From contig VXCM01000047.1 of the NCBI GenBank assembly GCA_014773175.1, positions 310,001 through 374,000 on the forward strand: a DNA stretch of 64,000 nucleotides, written 5' to 3'. The notes below the pieces were generated by a model. The model worked only from the letters and a program-made list of their open reading frames with translations. It had not been told where the DNA came from and searched no databases. Origin of the DNA: Lucifuga dentata (taxonomy: Eukaryota; Chordata; Actinopteri; Ophidiiformes; Bythitidae). This document shows positions 13,071-27,400 of the stretch, piece by piece (positions within the stretch are counted from its first letter, which is position 1; the number at the start of each line of letters is the position of its first letter). A program made the translations under genes and the position numbers.

Positions 13071-13899
13071 TTTTTTTTTTTTTTTTTCTTCAATTTGTGA
13101 AACAACTAAACAAACACACATCTCACATCAAAAGGCTGAAGCTGATGTTGTTTAAGAAAAGGAAAATCATAATCAAGTTCGTATTTGTCTGATTTTCTAC
13201 TTGAGTTGCTGTGTTCTTTGTCTTGATGCTGGTGCGTTTTTGTGGGTAAATATGGAATCATTTTCCTGCGGCACATAGTTGTGCCCATCTTTTTACTTTT
13301 GCCCACGGCCTGTTAAACATGTCCTGTAAGGGTTCCCCTTCAGTCCAAAGCAGCAGCATGATGGAGCCTAAGAGACAAGATTTTAAACAAAGATCCCATT
13401 TTGCGGCACATTGCAACCTTCCCTTATCGCGTCGTGAGGGGTAGTCAGATTGTACTAAATTATGTCCAGCCAAGCCCCCTTGGATCCGTGGATTAAGAGA
13501 TTAAAGTGGACCACTGGGCAATGCATCCCCTTTCCCCCTCATATTACTCGCATGATAATTGCCTAAACTGATTTGCACTTTCACAAAAGCTTGTATGGAC
13601 TCTTTGTAGCTGCAGTGAGCAGACGCAGCCCCTCAAAATCAAACCAATGCCATATCAGACTGCGAAACACACGCAGAGCCACAACAGCTAATTATAGGCT
13701 CCGGTATTTCCCTCTCTTTATAAACCAAACGCCACATCACCAAAACGTCACTGTACATTATTTCGAAATGATTCTATTTGATGGCACAAAGTAAGAATCG
13801 ACCTGCGGGGTCCATTTGGATCAGAAACGCAAGACCTTCATTCAGCCGTTCTAAAATCAAAAGCCTATTCCTTTACTGCGCGCAACATTATGATAAAAC

Positions 13900-13905
13900 T
13901 TTATT
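13900..13905 (-). terminator. emx2: emx2 polyadenylation signal AATAAA
   Basis: TTTATT on the + strand reads AATAAA on the minus strand, about 970 nt past the emx2 stop codon. It would give an emx2 3' UTR of about 1 kb, AT-rich and with several A/T homopolymers. Inferred from motif and position only. Confidence 0.6.
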
Positions 13906-14874
13906 GACAAAATATTGACAATTACATACTTCTTGGAAGTATACTGTGTGTTAAAATTGTAGCAAACTTAACACAAACACAAAAATTATTTACATTTGTA
14001 AAAGAGGGTTTAACAGAAACATGGACTTTTAGCATTTCTGTACATGGAATAACGCTCAGTGCTTGTAGTTTTTTCAATTCTTGCATTTTAGTCCTTCGTG
14101 GCAGCTTTGACTGGAGGGTCGCATCCTGACAGCAGGACCACAGAGAGCAACTATAAAGCTTTAGGGTAAAGGAATGTCCTGATACCTTCCCTTTAAGTAC
14201 TTTATCTGTGGTCTGATCAACTTTTACAAAGTTTGTTTTCCAAATTATCTTTGTTCTCCTTTCTTTAAAAAATAAAAAATAAAACAAACAAAAAAAAAAC
14301 CACTATAACGCAGCACCGCTACTTCATGTTTTCACAATCACTTTGACACGAGAATCATTAATTAAAAACTGCACATTTTGTAAAAAGGAAAAAGGACGAC
14401 ATCTCTGTTTAAAAATAGAATTAAAAACAAAATTGATTTTTTCTTTTTTTGAGAAAGGAAAGTCTATACCATGCAATTCAAGTTTTACAAAAAAAAAAAA
14501 AAAAAAAAAAATCGGTTTTGTGTTTTGGTATCTTGAGTGGAAACGATTAAAGAAAAAGAAAGAAAAAAAAAACCTCTGAAGTGCAAACGTCCAATGTGAG
14601 TTGGAGGAAAAAAATGGGGTTGATGGGGTTTGTAGTGGTGGTGTGTGGAAGGGGGTCAGGTAGAACTAAGACACTGTCAATCACATTTTCCTGGATCATT
14701 TGGACACGGATTGACAGACCCACGCGGTGACAGCACAGCCACCAGTCGGGTTTCTCTCACCCTCAGCTGCCGATCTCCGGAGATCTGAAATGTGACATTG
14801 GCTTTTTACCCTCTCACTGTCTCTACACGGCATCCTTTATCCATGTCCTCCTTCACTCAGGCGCTTATAGTCTT

Positions 14875-18243
<3,369 letters not shown>

Positions 18244-18588
18244 GGTCTGATAGTCCAGATTCCCCAGCTTAAGCTGAAGTTGTCGTAGGCGATCTCGCTT
18301 AAAAAAATACTCCACAGCCAAGAAAGAGGAAAGTTTCTGCGCAGTAAATAAGTTGCGGGGGAAAAAAAGGGAGGCAGCGACGAGAAAGCCAAAACAAAAA
18401 GTGGTCGTCTAGTCCCAGGCTAATCCATGGATGTGATCGTTTTCCTCGCCGGTTTCGTGCGGGCAGATTTGTTAGTTCATGAGCCTAATTAGCGCTGCAG
18501 TCCCATAAACAGCTTCCTCTGACGGCTGGGGTGGCATGCTGATTGGTCGCTGCTGCTGCGGCTCGCCTTAAGGTGGAGAGGGGAAGAC

Positions 18589-18719
18589 GCTTAAAAAGTG
18601 CGTCAACGGGAAACGGGGGCGCGGAGAGGCGGACTCGAACGCGCAACACGGAANGCTTAAAAAGTGCGTCAACGGGAAACGGGGGCGCGGAGAGGCGGAC
18701 TCGAACGCGCAACACGGAA
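18589..18719. other. Artefactual 65-bp direct repeat around a single N (emx2 upstream region)
   Basis: Positions 18589-18653 and 18655-18719 are identical and separated by one N at 18654. The block is GC-rich and lies 350-480 bp upstream of the emx2 start codon, in the likely 5' UTR or promoter. The doubled copy is probably not real and inflates the promoter by 66 nt. Confidence 0.9.
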
Positions 18720-19593
18720 CGGATTCGTCCAGAGAGTAGCCCCGCGCGCGCGCACACGCACATACCTGCAGGACATCTGAAAGCAGGAGAAACGCTCTCT
18801 GCTTGTTTGCATTTAAGGCCTGTGACAGATTTAAACAGTTTTTTTTTTTTTTATGGTGCACATGGTTAGTTAGTAGGTGATTATTTTACATTATGAGGCA
18901 TGTACACAACAATATTGCGCAAACATCAAATCAGCGTAATTAAAGCCTATTTTGAGGCTATGTGGCGCGGCTAATAAAGCTCATTTAGCACCAGCTTAAT
19001 TGCACCATCAGGCATCCTTCAATTATTTCCCTATTTTGTCCCTAGTTTGGTTTGCTAACTGAGGTAATAGCCACAGAGCGTTTTATCCTTCGTTTCCACT
19101 GATTCTTAAGTTAGAGATTTAAGACGCTTTTTAATTTCTACTGGATGGGATGTTTGGGGCATATCGGAGCCACAAATAAGCGTTTTGGGACTTTCAATCA
19201 AACACTGACTGACAATATATTCAAAATTCAACAAGACATTTGCATTTAGGAGTCGTTATGTCCCAGAATTGTATAACTGAAGACCAAAAGTGCAGGTGTT
19301 TTTGGAGTAGCCTACCTGTGTGACAGGTTGTGTGTGTGTGAGCAGCAGCAGACTTGCTGACTCTCAGTGGGGCCGAGTACTCAGGGCCCCACGACAGAAA
19401 TAACACACACCAATACACTGATCGTCAAGATATTATATGGTTAAAAACTAAAAGGACGCCAGGATGCAGCGCTGAAATTCAAGACTGGTATGTGCCTTGT
19501 AATTTCACTTATATATTTTAATGGAATCGCTCATACCAAATAATTCCGCTCTTCAGCTGTTAGACTGTTTAATTTACAAGGAAACAGACTATC

Positions 19594-19622
19594 TTATTAT
19601 TATTATTATTATTATTATTATT
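19594..19622. repeat. (ATT)n microsatellite
   Basis: A perfect ATT trinucleotide tract of about 29 nt in the emx2 upstream region. Confidence 0.95.
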
Positions 19623-20029
19623 TTTATTAAAGCCAATGACCATCGCTGTTGTGAGCATATAAGATTCTTTTTTTTTTGACCAAGAAATAAATGGACAAGA
19701 AAAATTAATGTTTATTTTATTATTTTAAAGGGTTGAACAAAACACAGCAGATTAAAGATTAAAATGCTTTTAAACCTCAAAACAACTGTGCAACACACAA
19801 TAAGCCTGATGTGACGCCTGATGTGAAAAAACCACCAATTTCTGAAACAAGTATGTGATAATATTTTCATTAGAAATAATGAATCATTTGAGGTAAAACA
19901 TTGAAAGGTGAAATGTTTTACTTGCGATGGCGGTTTATTAGTGTTTTTTTCAGGTAGCTTATTCTTTTGGTTTAGCGTTAGAGTAACCATGAATATCAGT
20001 CCATATGCCTCGTCCTACACAAGGCACAG

Positions 20030-20061
20030 ATGATGATGATGATGATGATGATAATAATAAT
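20030..20061. repeat. (ATG)n(ATA)n microsatellite
   Basis: About seven GAT units are followed by several AAT units. Confidence 0.93.
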
Positions 20062-20693
20062 ATTAATTTTACAGCATAATTTTACAGTAGGCTAGTGGCT
20101 TGCAAATAAGGTATAAGGTAGCCTACAAGCTTAAACTTTGAAGGAAATGTTCTACGTAGATGATGATTTTTATATACATTTATAAAATTCATACAAGGTA
20201 TTAATTGATTTTATTTGACTGAATACTGACCACTTAGTGCATGTTTATGTGTTCTTTCTTTTTTTTTTTTTACACTTAAATTGACTGCTGATCATTGTTG
20301 GTTATAAAACACTGCCTATTTCTATTCAGTGAAACGTGGCGGTACTCTCTGCGATGCTTTACTGACCTCTAGTGGTTGCAAAGTAGAACTGTGCTGATTT
20401 CCAAAACGGATCTGAAGATGCGCAGGTTTTGTTGTGATCCAGCATTCCCCAGCAAAACCAGCTATTTTACTTCATTTTCATTGTTGTGGCTTTTATGATA
20501 TACTATGTAAAAAAATTCAGTTCAGTAATAAGTTATATTTTTGAACTTGCAATGTCAGGTACGATCAACTGTTGTCCTAAGTGAATCAGCAAATCAGTAT
20601 GTCTTAACACCAGACTGGTGTAATTTATTTACTCTTACGTGGTTAAAAATAAAATTTATGACAAAACAAACAGCAAACTGGCGAGCAGACATC

Positions 20694-20699
20694 TTTATT
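20694..20699 (-). terminator. eif3a: eif3a polyadenylation signal AATAAA
   Basis: TTTATT on the + strand is AATAAA on the minus strand, about 730 nt past the eif3a stop codon. It defines a plausible 3' UTR that contains the poly-A/N tract at about 21163-21204. Confidence 0.6.
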
Positions 20700-21425
20700 C
20701 ATAAAGGCTTCATCTGTACACATGCAACCTGATGTTACACAGTTGAATGTGGCAAGATAGAACCACACACTGGAGGTCAAGTGAGACCAATTGAATACTC
20801 TAAGCATGCACATCAAAATGGAAATTCTTTAGTTAACAGGTTAAGATGCATCTGAAACAAATGAACAGCAGAGATCAATGAAGCAGATCCCATAGTCACT
20901 GCCATCACCAGAGGAGTTGATCTGTGCCCCCATGTAACAGTTATGCAAAGATTAAACCATTGAAAAGAGGCAGCTTGTGGATGACTTATCTTGAAAGGTG
21001 AAGCTAGTACATGTAAGACTCCTAACCACAATGGGAGCAGTCAAGTTCAGAGTAAGGTTTACACAAGGCCTAAACGCATAAAGTTCATTGGCTGATTGTG
21101 TTTTGTGTTGTATTGAGCCTCTGGTCATGACCACAAAACATTGCAAAATACCAAACAAAAAAAAAACAAAAAAAAAAAAAAAAAANAAAAAAAAAAAAAA
21201 AAAACTGCACCTGTGAAATGAAAATAAATTCCAGGGAAAACTACTGTCTAGAAATATTCAAGGTAGTAGTAGTAATAATAATAATGCACATGAACATCAG
21301 AAGCTTTCTGCAGCTTTCTGCTATTAAATCACCACTGTCATTAAACTGCCAATAGGGTATTATTGGATATCACTTTTCAAAATCAATTAACTGTGTTATG
21401 AGCAAGTTGGCAGCAGACACTGGAC

Positions 21426-24400
21426 TCAGCGGCGGACAGTGGTCCAGCCGTCATCATCCGTCTCATTCTTAGTGCGACGAGGGTTGTCTTTTTCAGAGCG
21501 CCAGCCCTTATCACCATCAGCATCACGCTCGCGCTCCCATTCCCTTGGCCGGTCCATGCTCCGCTCTTCCCGCTTGTCATCCCCGCCACGACGCCAAGAG
21601 CCTCCTGGAGACAAAAGCTGCCCATTAGGAAATGTCCACAAGTAGAATTTCTTACAGCAAGTTGTAAGTACAGTGTGTTCAGAAATTTATATTGGTCTAA
21701 CTCAGTATTTTTTTTTCACTAAAACTGCTGTACTAAAAATTAAAAAGGTAAACAGTGACATCTGCTGGCCACAATCAATACACCACCTAAAGTATCGCTG
21801 TCAGGAAAGAATCTTGCTAGAACCTACAATTGAACTAATGTGTCAACTGAATTCACAATCTCTGAGAGGTGGGTTTTTTTTTTGACTTGGCGACACTGTT
21901 CAAAGCGCTATCATTTGGTGTTCAAGGTATAGTTGGAAATGGTGTAATATGAGTGTTACAACGTACTGCTTATATTGATGTGTGCTAAAATATCCTGAGA
22001 CAGATCTGAACCTACTTTTACTTTTGTCATGTGTCCTTAAGGAAAACAGTAAATTTATACACCACCTGACTAGCATCCCTCATGTCTATGTAGTGAATAT
22101 GTTAATCTGAAGACATGCTCTCTTACCGTCGTCCTGGTCTCTGGGCGGGCCTCTGTTTTCGCGGTCATCCCGGCGGTCTCGATCACGTCGATCACGGCGA
22201 TCATCGCGGTCGCGGCGGTCGCCACGGTCAGTTTCCTCTCGGCGAGAATCTCTCCAGCTGCTTCTTTCGTCTTGTGCTGATCTTCTCCAAGCACCCTCCT
22301 CCCTGCGAACACGGAGTTTTTATTAACATTTGTAACAACTGCCTACAATGTAAAATTGCACTGGCTTTTATTTTTAGGTTAAAAAAAAAAAAAAAAAACC
22401 CGGACCTTTTCACCTGTGAAGTTTAAGTGTGAAAGTTAATTAAGTATGATGGATCTCACCTGCGACGCTCTCTGATGTGCTCGCTGGATCTTTCCCCTCT
22501 ATCGGTGTCATCTCTGTCGTCTCCAGTGCCATCGCGAGGAGGTCCCCAGCTCTCCTCTCGGGCCTTCTCCCGCTCACGCCAACCACCTGCAAAACAAGCG
22601 TTTATCACGTTTCAGTGCTGAGAACTACTATTTAACTGATGAACAAACTGTTATTTTGAAAAATAAATTACTTAAGTTGTCTAGAAACAGACTAGCTAAG
22701 TGCGTACCTGGTCTGCCGAGGGGTTTCCACGGTTTGGAGTCATCACCACCACGACGCGGTCCATCATCCATGCCTCTGCGGGAACCTCTGTCATCATCTC
22801 CTCCTCTTCTGTGGCCCCAATCATCATCTGCCCCACGCCTGGGTCCTCTGGAGTCATCCATGCCTCTGCGCAGACCTCTTTCATCATCAAAGCCACGCCT
22901 GGGACCACGGTCATCATCATAACCACGTCTTGGGCCGCGGTCGTCATCTCTGTCTCTTCTTGGGCCACGGTCGTCATCAAAACCTCTGCGTGGACGTTCG
23001 TCATCCATCCCTCTGCGTAGAGGACGCTCATCGTCTCCGCCCCGACGTAGAACTCGGTCATCGTCAAAGCCCCGCCGGGGTCCTCTGTCATCTCCGCCTC
23101 TGCGAGGGCCGTCTCCTCGTCTGAAGGGTGTGTCTTTGTCATCTTTATCATCATCATCATCCTGGACTTCTTGTCTCCAGTCCCTGAAGAGAGGACACAT
23201 TTGTCATTCGAGCGCCCCCTACAGGTTAACGGCATTAATAAACACTTACTACTTCAGTTATGAGATCCCACCCAAAACACACCTGTCAGGCACAGAACGG
23301 CGCCACTCCGAATCAGCTTCGGTACGTTTCCTCCATCCTCCCTCTTCCTTGTCACCCCATTCCTGTATAAACAGAAACATTTAATAAAGACACGTTGTAT
23401 AATTAGAATCAAAATCAATATTGCTCAAAGGTCTGAAGGCCTTTTTTGTCCCTCCAGTATCCTGATTTTAATCCTTTAATTGGCTTAAACCCAGCATGTG
23501 TAACCATACACTGAGGACCAAATGTATGCAGGATTAAGACTGAATGGCTGTGTACTTCAATGGCTGATAGAGTACAAGCTCATTTTTACTTTGGGTTTTT
23601 CTTCTGGGGCTCGTCTCTCCTCTTCACGACGGCGCTCTCGCTCCTCAATCTCCTGCTGACGAGCACGCTGCTTCCGCTCCTGCTCCTCCAGCTTGCGCAG
23701 GCGGTCTTGGTACTCCCGTTCCTCCTCCTCGCGCTGCTCCTGCTCCACACGCTCGCGCTCCTCACGCTCTGCAACGAAACCAGGAAAATTAACTTGCCAC
23801 TGAATAAACGCTACTTCAGCCACGTTTTTCTTAGAAAAAAAAAAAAAAAAATTNAAAAAAAAAAAAAAAAATTATGTTATGCACTAATGCACGCCGTAAT
23901 CAGAAAAAGGTACTTTTGTCAAAATATAAAACACTAGAAATTCCATCAGCAAATCTCCAGCAACTACTACCAACTTTTCTACCATAATGTCCTCTATTTT
24001 CATCCTTGCTGTTGAGAATCAGTTTTCTGTGGAGTATGAGATCCTCATCCAAACTTTATTGTAACTGGTTTGCTCAAAGAAGAAAAAAAAAACCCAACTC
24101 TTTATTGAACTATCTACTTTAGTCATGGACCTGGTCTTAAGAAGCTCCTATGTCATCAATACACGTTCAGATTAAATGAAGAACCTTTCTTGAGCTGCTC
24201 CTCATGGATACGCTGAGCCTCTTCCTCTTTCTGGAGGTAGAAAGCATTACGCCTGTCCTCTTTGCGTTGCTTCTTCCTTTCTTCCAGACGCTTCTTCCTT
24301 TCTTCCACCAAGCGCTCCTGGAATGCTTTCAGTTTTTCCTTCAAAAACACAACGTTGATTATGAAGCCACGTCCACATCAGTGCATACTCGTGAAGTCAG

Positions 24401-27400
24401 TGGAAGGATTACACACTATCTCTCTGTGATCTTACCTCATAAATAAAGCTGCGGGCTGCAGTTATTTTAGACAAAAAGTTCTCTTTGTCCTCCATCATTC
24501 TGGACATCCGCTGCTTGTGCTCCAGAGCCTTCTCCCGCTCAACTTTCATGTTGCTGATCTACACGAAAAAAGCAAGTTTCTCATATTGAGGATACTTATC
24601 TGAGAACGTTTACTTGACATAAGTGTTCTGTGCTTAAGTGTTATTTTTCAAGCAGTGCATTTCTTACTCTCTCCTCCTCCTGAAGTTCCCACAGCTCCAT
24701 GTCTTTAATACGCTGCTCCTCATAAGCCTTTTTGATGAGAGGAATTTCTTCGAGGCGTTTTGCCCTCTCAAAGTAGTCAATCTGCAAAGACAAAATATTG
24801 CCCAATTTACAGCCAGGTTGATGTATATTATCCAGACAGTGGACTTGATTGAATGGGTTCAACATGGTTTAAAGCAAATACAGTAGTCCTGCGTCTCCTG
24901 TCTGAAGGAGGTATTAGAGTGATGTACCTTCTTCTCCTGGTTCTTCAGACGTTCCTGAAGCTCCTTCTTCTCCTTCTCCAGCTGCTCCACCTGCTTAGCC
25001 ATGATGAAGTCGGGGTCCAGCTCCTCCAGGTCCTGCTCAAAACCAGATCATTAGTCACAGTTTTCAAACTTGAGTTACAGCAGTCTAGAATATCCAATGG
25101 CTGTGTGGACCCTGTACCTCAATATCAATATCCTTGAAAGCTTTGGCTCCGAGTTCAGTCTTCTTAATCTGCTCCAGCCGCTCACGCACCGTCTTCTTCT
25201 TGATCTGCTCGTGCTCCTGCATGATGCGCTCCTTCTCTCTCTCTTTGGCCTCCTGGCGCAGGCGCTCCTCCTCAGCCTTACGAACCTTCTGCAACTCTGC
25301 TTCCTTCTGCTCGAGCTCTTCCTTCTCGCGCTGAATGTTTAGGCTCTCCAGACGCTCCTTGCGTTCCTCAATGGTCTGCCTACGTGCCAGGATGCGCTGG
25401 TGATCCTTGCGGGCATTTTTCAGGTAGGCAGCGATGGCCTGCTGACTCTGCTCGTCACGTTCTTGCTGGAAAGGGGGAACAGAGGAGGCCAAATTATAGC
25501 TGAGATTTGAAAAGCAAAACAACTTGAACTGCACCCAGACAAACTGATGGTGAACGGGGCTTTGATAACATGTCTGTTAGTTTTACATGTACATTATCTG
25601 TGTTTCTATGTATATGAGCTTAAGTTAAAACTATTATCATAAGTATTAAAGTAAGTTCCCCCCCACACATGTGAATTATTTCTACGAATTACAAATTGCC
25701 TTTCTAGGACATTCTGTGCAAAACAGCTCTGAACCACATTACAGACCAGACATTCTGCGTTAACGTTCTCCTACGACGTACCAGGATGGAAACAGGCTTG
25801 ATGACATGGATGGCCTTAGCCAAAGAAGCAGACATGGCAGTCAGCTGGTTCCTGATCTGCTCTGAGGGCATATTCTGCAGGAAAGGACCGACCGGCGAGT
25901 CCTCTTTGGTCGAGTAGTTCAGGTCCGAGCCAAAGCTTAACGTTCGGGAGGTNCCGGCGAGTCCTCTTTGGTCGAGTAGTTCAGGTCCGAGCCAAAGCTT
26001 AACGTTCGGGAGGTGTGGTCAATTCTAACCTACAAGGGAAAAAAGTTCAGAGTTGTGTAAAACGGCGTGACGCAACTATTAACACTGCAGATATACTGCC
26101 AATGTAACATCTTTATCTCTCGGAATCATCAGCGCAGGTGACTGCGTGTTTTAGAGATGCAGAAAAATTCATTATGCAACAAGTAACAGAATTTTTTTTT
26201 CTTTCTTGAGCGATGCGTTCCATTGGAGTAAAGAAGTAAGTGTAGCCTTCATTTTTTGTACCCGATGAACACTCGACCTCACCTGCAGGTCACAGTGTCG
26301 GGCAGCGTCCACGATAGAGCGCTCCAGCTGGAAGGCATCCACGAACGGAACCAGAGAGGCCAGGCGGCTGAACTCGATGCTTTGATAGATCTGTGCAACC
26401 TAATATGTAGACACAGAGAAACGATCTACAACTGTTAACAGCAAAGACAGGGTGTGAAAAAGACTCAATACTAACCAACTTTATGGTGTTGACAAGTTAC
26501 CTGTTGCAGGAGCCGCAGGATGGTGTTATTTTGCAGGTGAGGGACGTACTGCTGGAGATCAGCCTCCTTCTCAGCCTGGTCTCTCACCCAGTTCAACACC
26601 TAGGAGGAAAGCAGGTGTGTTACTGTAAGCTGAAGAAATGAAGTTTAAGAAATGACCAGCTACTTCACGCATACTTTAAAAATTCCTCGAACTAAAAAGA
26701 AATGTATCCTCGGACAACATACTACACCACAAAGTTGTAAGTCAAGTTTATACGTGCAAACTTAAGTGCAAAAACATTGCATCTGCATTTTCTTCCTGTT
26801 ATTTTTTAAGGAAACAGAAGGTAAACTGTGCAAAATCAAGTCTCTCGAGGCTCATTTACCTTTGTCACCCTTCCGCTCAACTTCAGGGGGTGGAAGTCAA
26901 CCTCCAGCCAGTTGTACAGTTCTTTCACGTCGGGTACAACATACTGCAGCAGGTTGAATCTCACCTACAATGAAACAATTCAATCACAGAATTCTGTTAG
27001 TGCGCCCTTAAGAGAATCTTTACTGACAGCTAACTTTAACACACTCAGGATAAAAAATAAATACCAAAGCACAAATAGATTCTCCTTATCCAAGCTTTTT
27101 TTTCAAAGTTAATGTACCATGTCGTTGATGAGGCTCTGGCGCGTTGGGGGAGACTGCAGGCCCAGGAGGGTGGCCAGCCTGCGGTGCTTCTCCACAATGA
27201 TGCCGTCCATGTCCAGAAGTCGAGCAATATCTGTGCGCTCGGGGGTGATGGGAATAGACAGCGTGGCCAGGAGGACCCGGGTGGACATCCTGAATATTCA
27301 AAACGATCATTACCATCTGACCTGCAAAATGTAACGCTCTTGTGCTTCTCTGCACATAATCAGTAAAATACCTCTGCATCTCCTCCTGGGTGAGATTTTT

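Larger units (their letters stand above)
1..13889. other. Gene-free flank on the 3' side of emx2
   Basis: I see no coding exon in this stretch. The open frames are short, lack splice-linked continuity and show no recognisable domain. It holds several dispersed repeats, microsatellites and one strong inverted repeat, each listed separately. Between them are unique, repeat-poor blocks, for example about 5550-5950, 7660-7900, 9560-9820 and 10970-11260, rich in homeobox-like TAAT/ATTA cores. Gene-poor flanks of emx genes in vertebrates are known to hold conserved enhancers, so these blocks are candidates. One sequence alone cannot show conservation. Confidence 0.6.
18244..20690. other. emx2 upstream / eif3a downstream intergenic region
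   Basis: The first 500 bp are GC- and CpG-rich and should contain the emx2 promoter and 5' UTR. No TATA box is obvious. Beyond 18.8 kb the sequence is AT-rich with TAAT-core words, for example around 18920-19030. Microsatellites lie at 19594-19622 and 20030-20061. No coding exon is seen. An emx2 antisense transcript is known upstream of mammalian EMX2; nothing here proves one. Confidence 0.55.

Noticed and set aside
1..13889. Short open frames (60-130 codons) scattered through the flank
   Set aside because: They overlap repeats or low-complexity sequence, show no domain and do not chain through splice sites.
18244..18321. Upstream in-frame ATG extending EMX2 by 26 residues ([10 protein letters not shown]...)
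   Set aside because: EMX2 proteins start at MFQPTPKRC; the extension has no family support, so it is taken as 5' UTR.
18589..18719. Tandem GC-rich promoter element upstream of emx2
   Set aside because: The two copies are identical and separated by a single N, matching the assembly-join signature elsewhere in the window.
22656..23124. Several long + strand open frames opposite eif3a exon 19
   Set aside because: They are antisense shadows of the 30-nt coding repeat; they lack start context, splice links and any domain.
23769..24184. Possible intronic snoRNA in eif3a (human EIF3A hosts an H/ACA snoRNA)
   Set aside because: I could not find a convincing C/D or H/ACA box set in the eif3a introns by eye; a covariance-model search would be needed.
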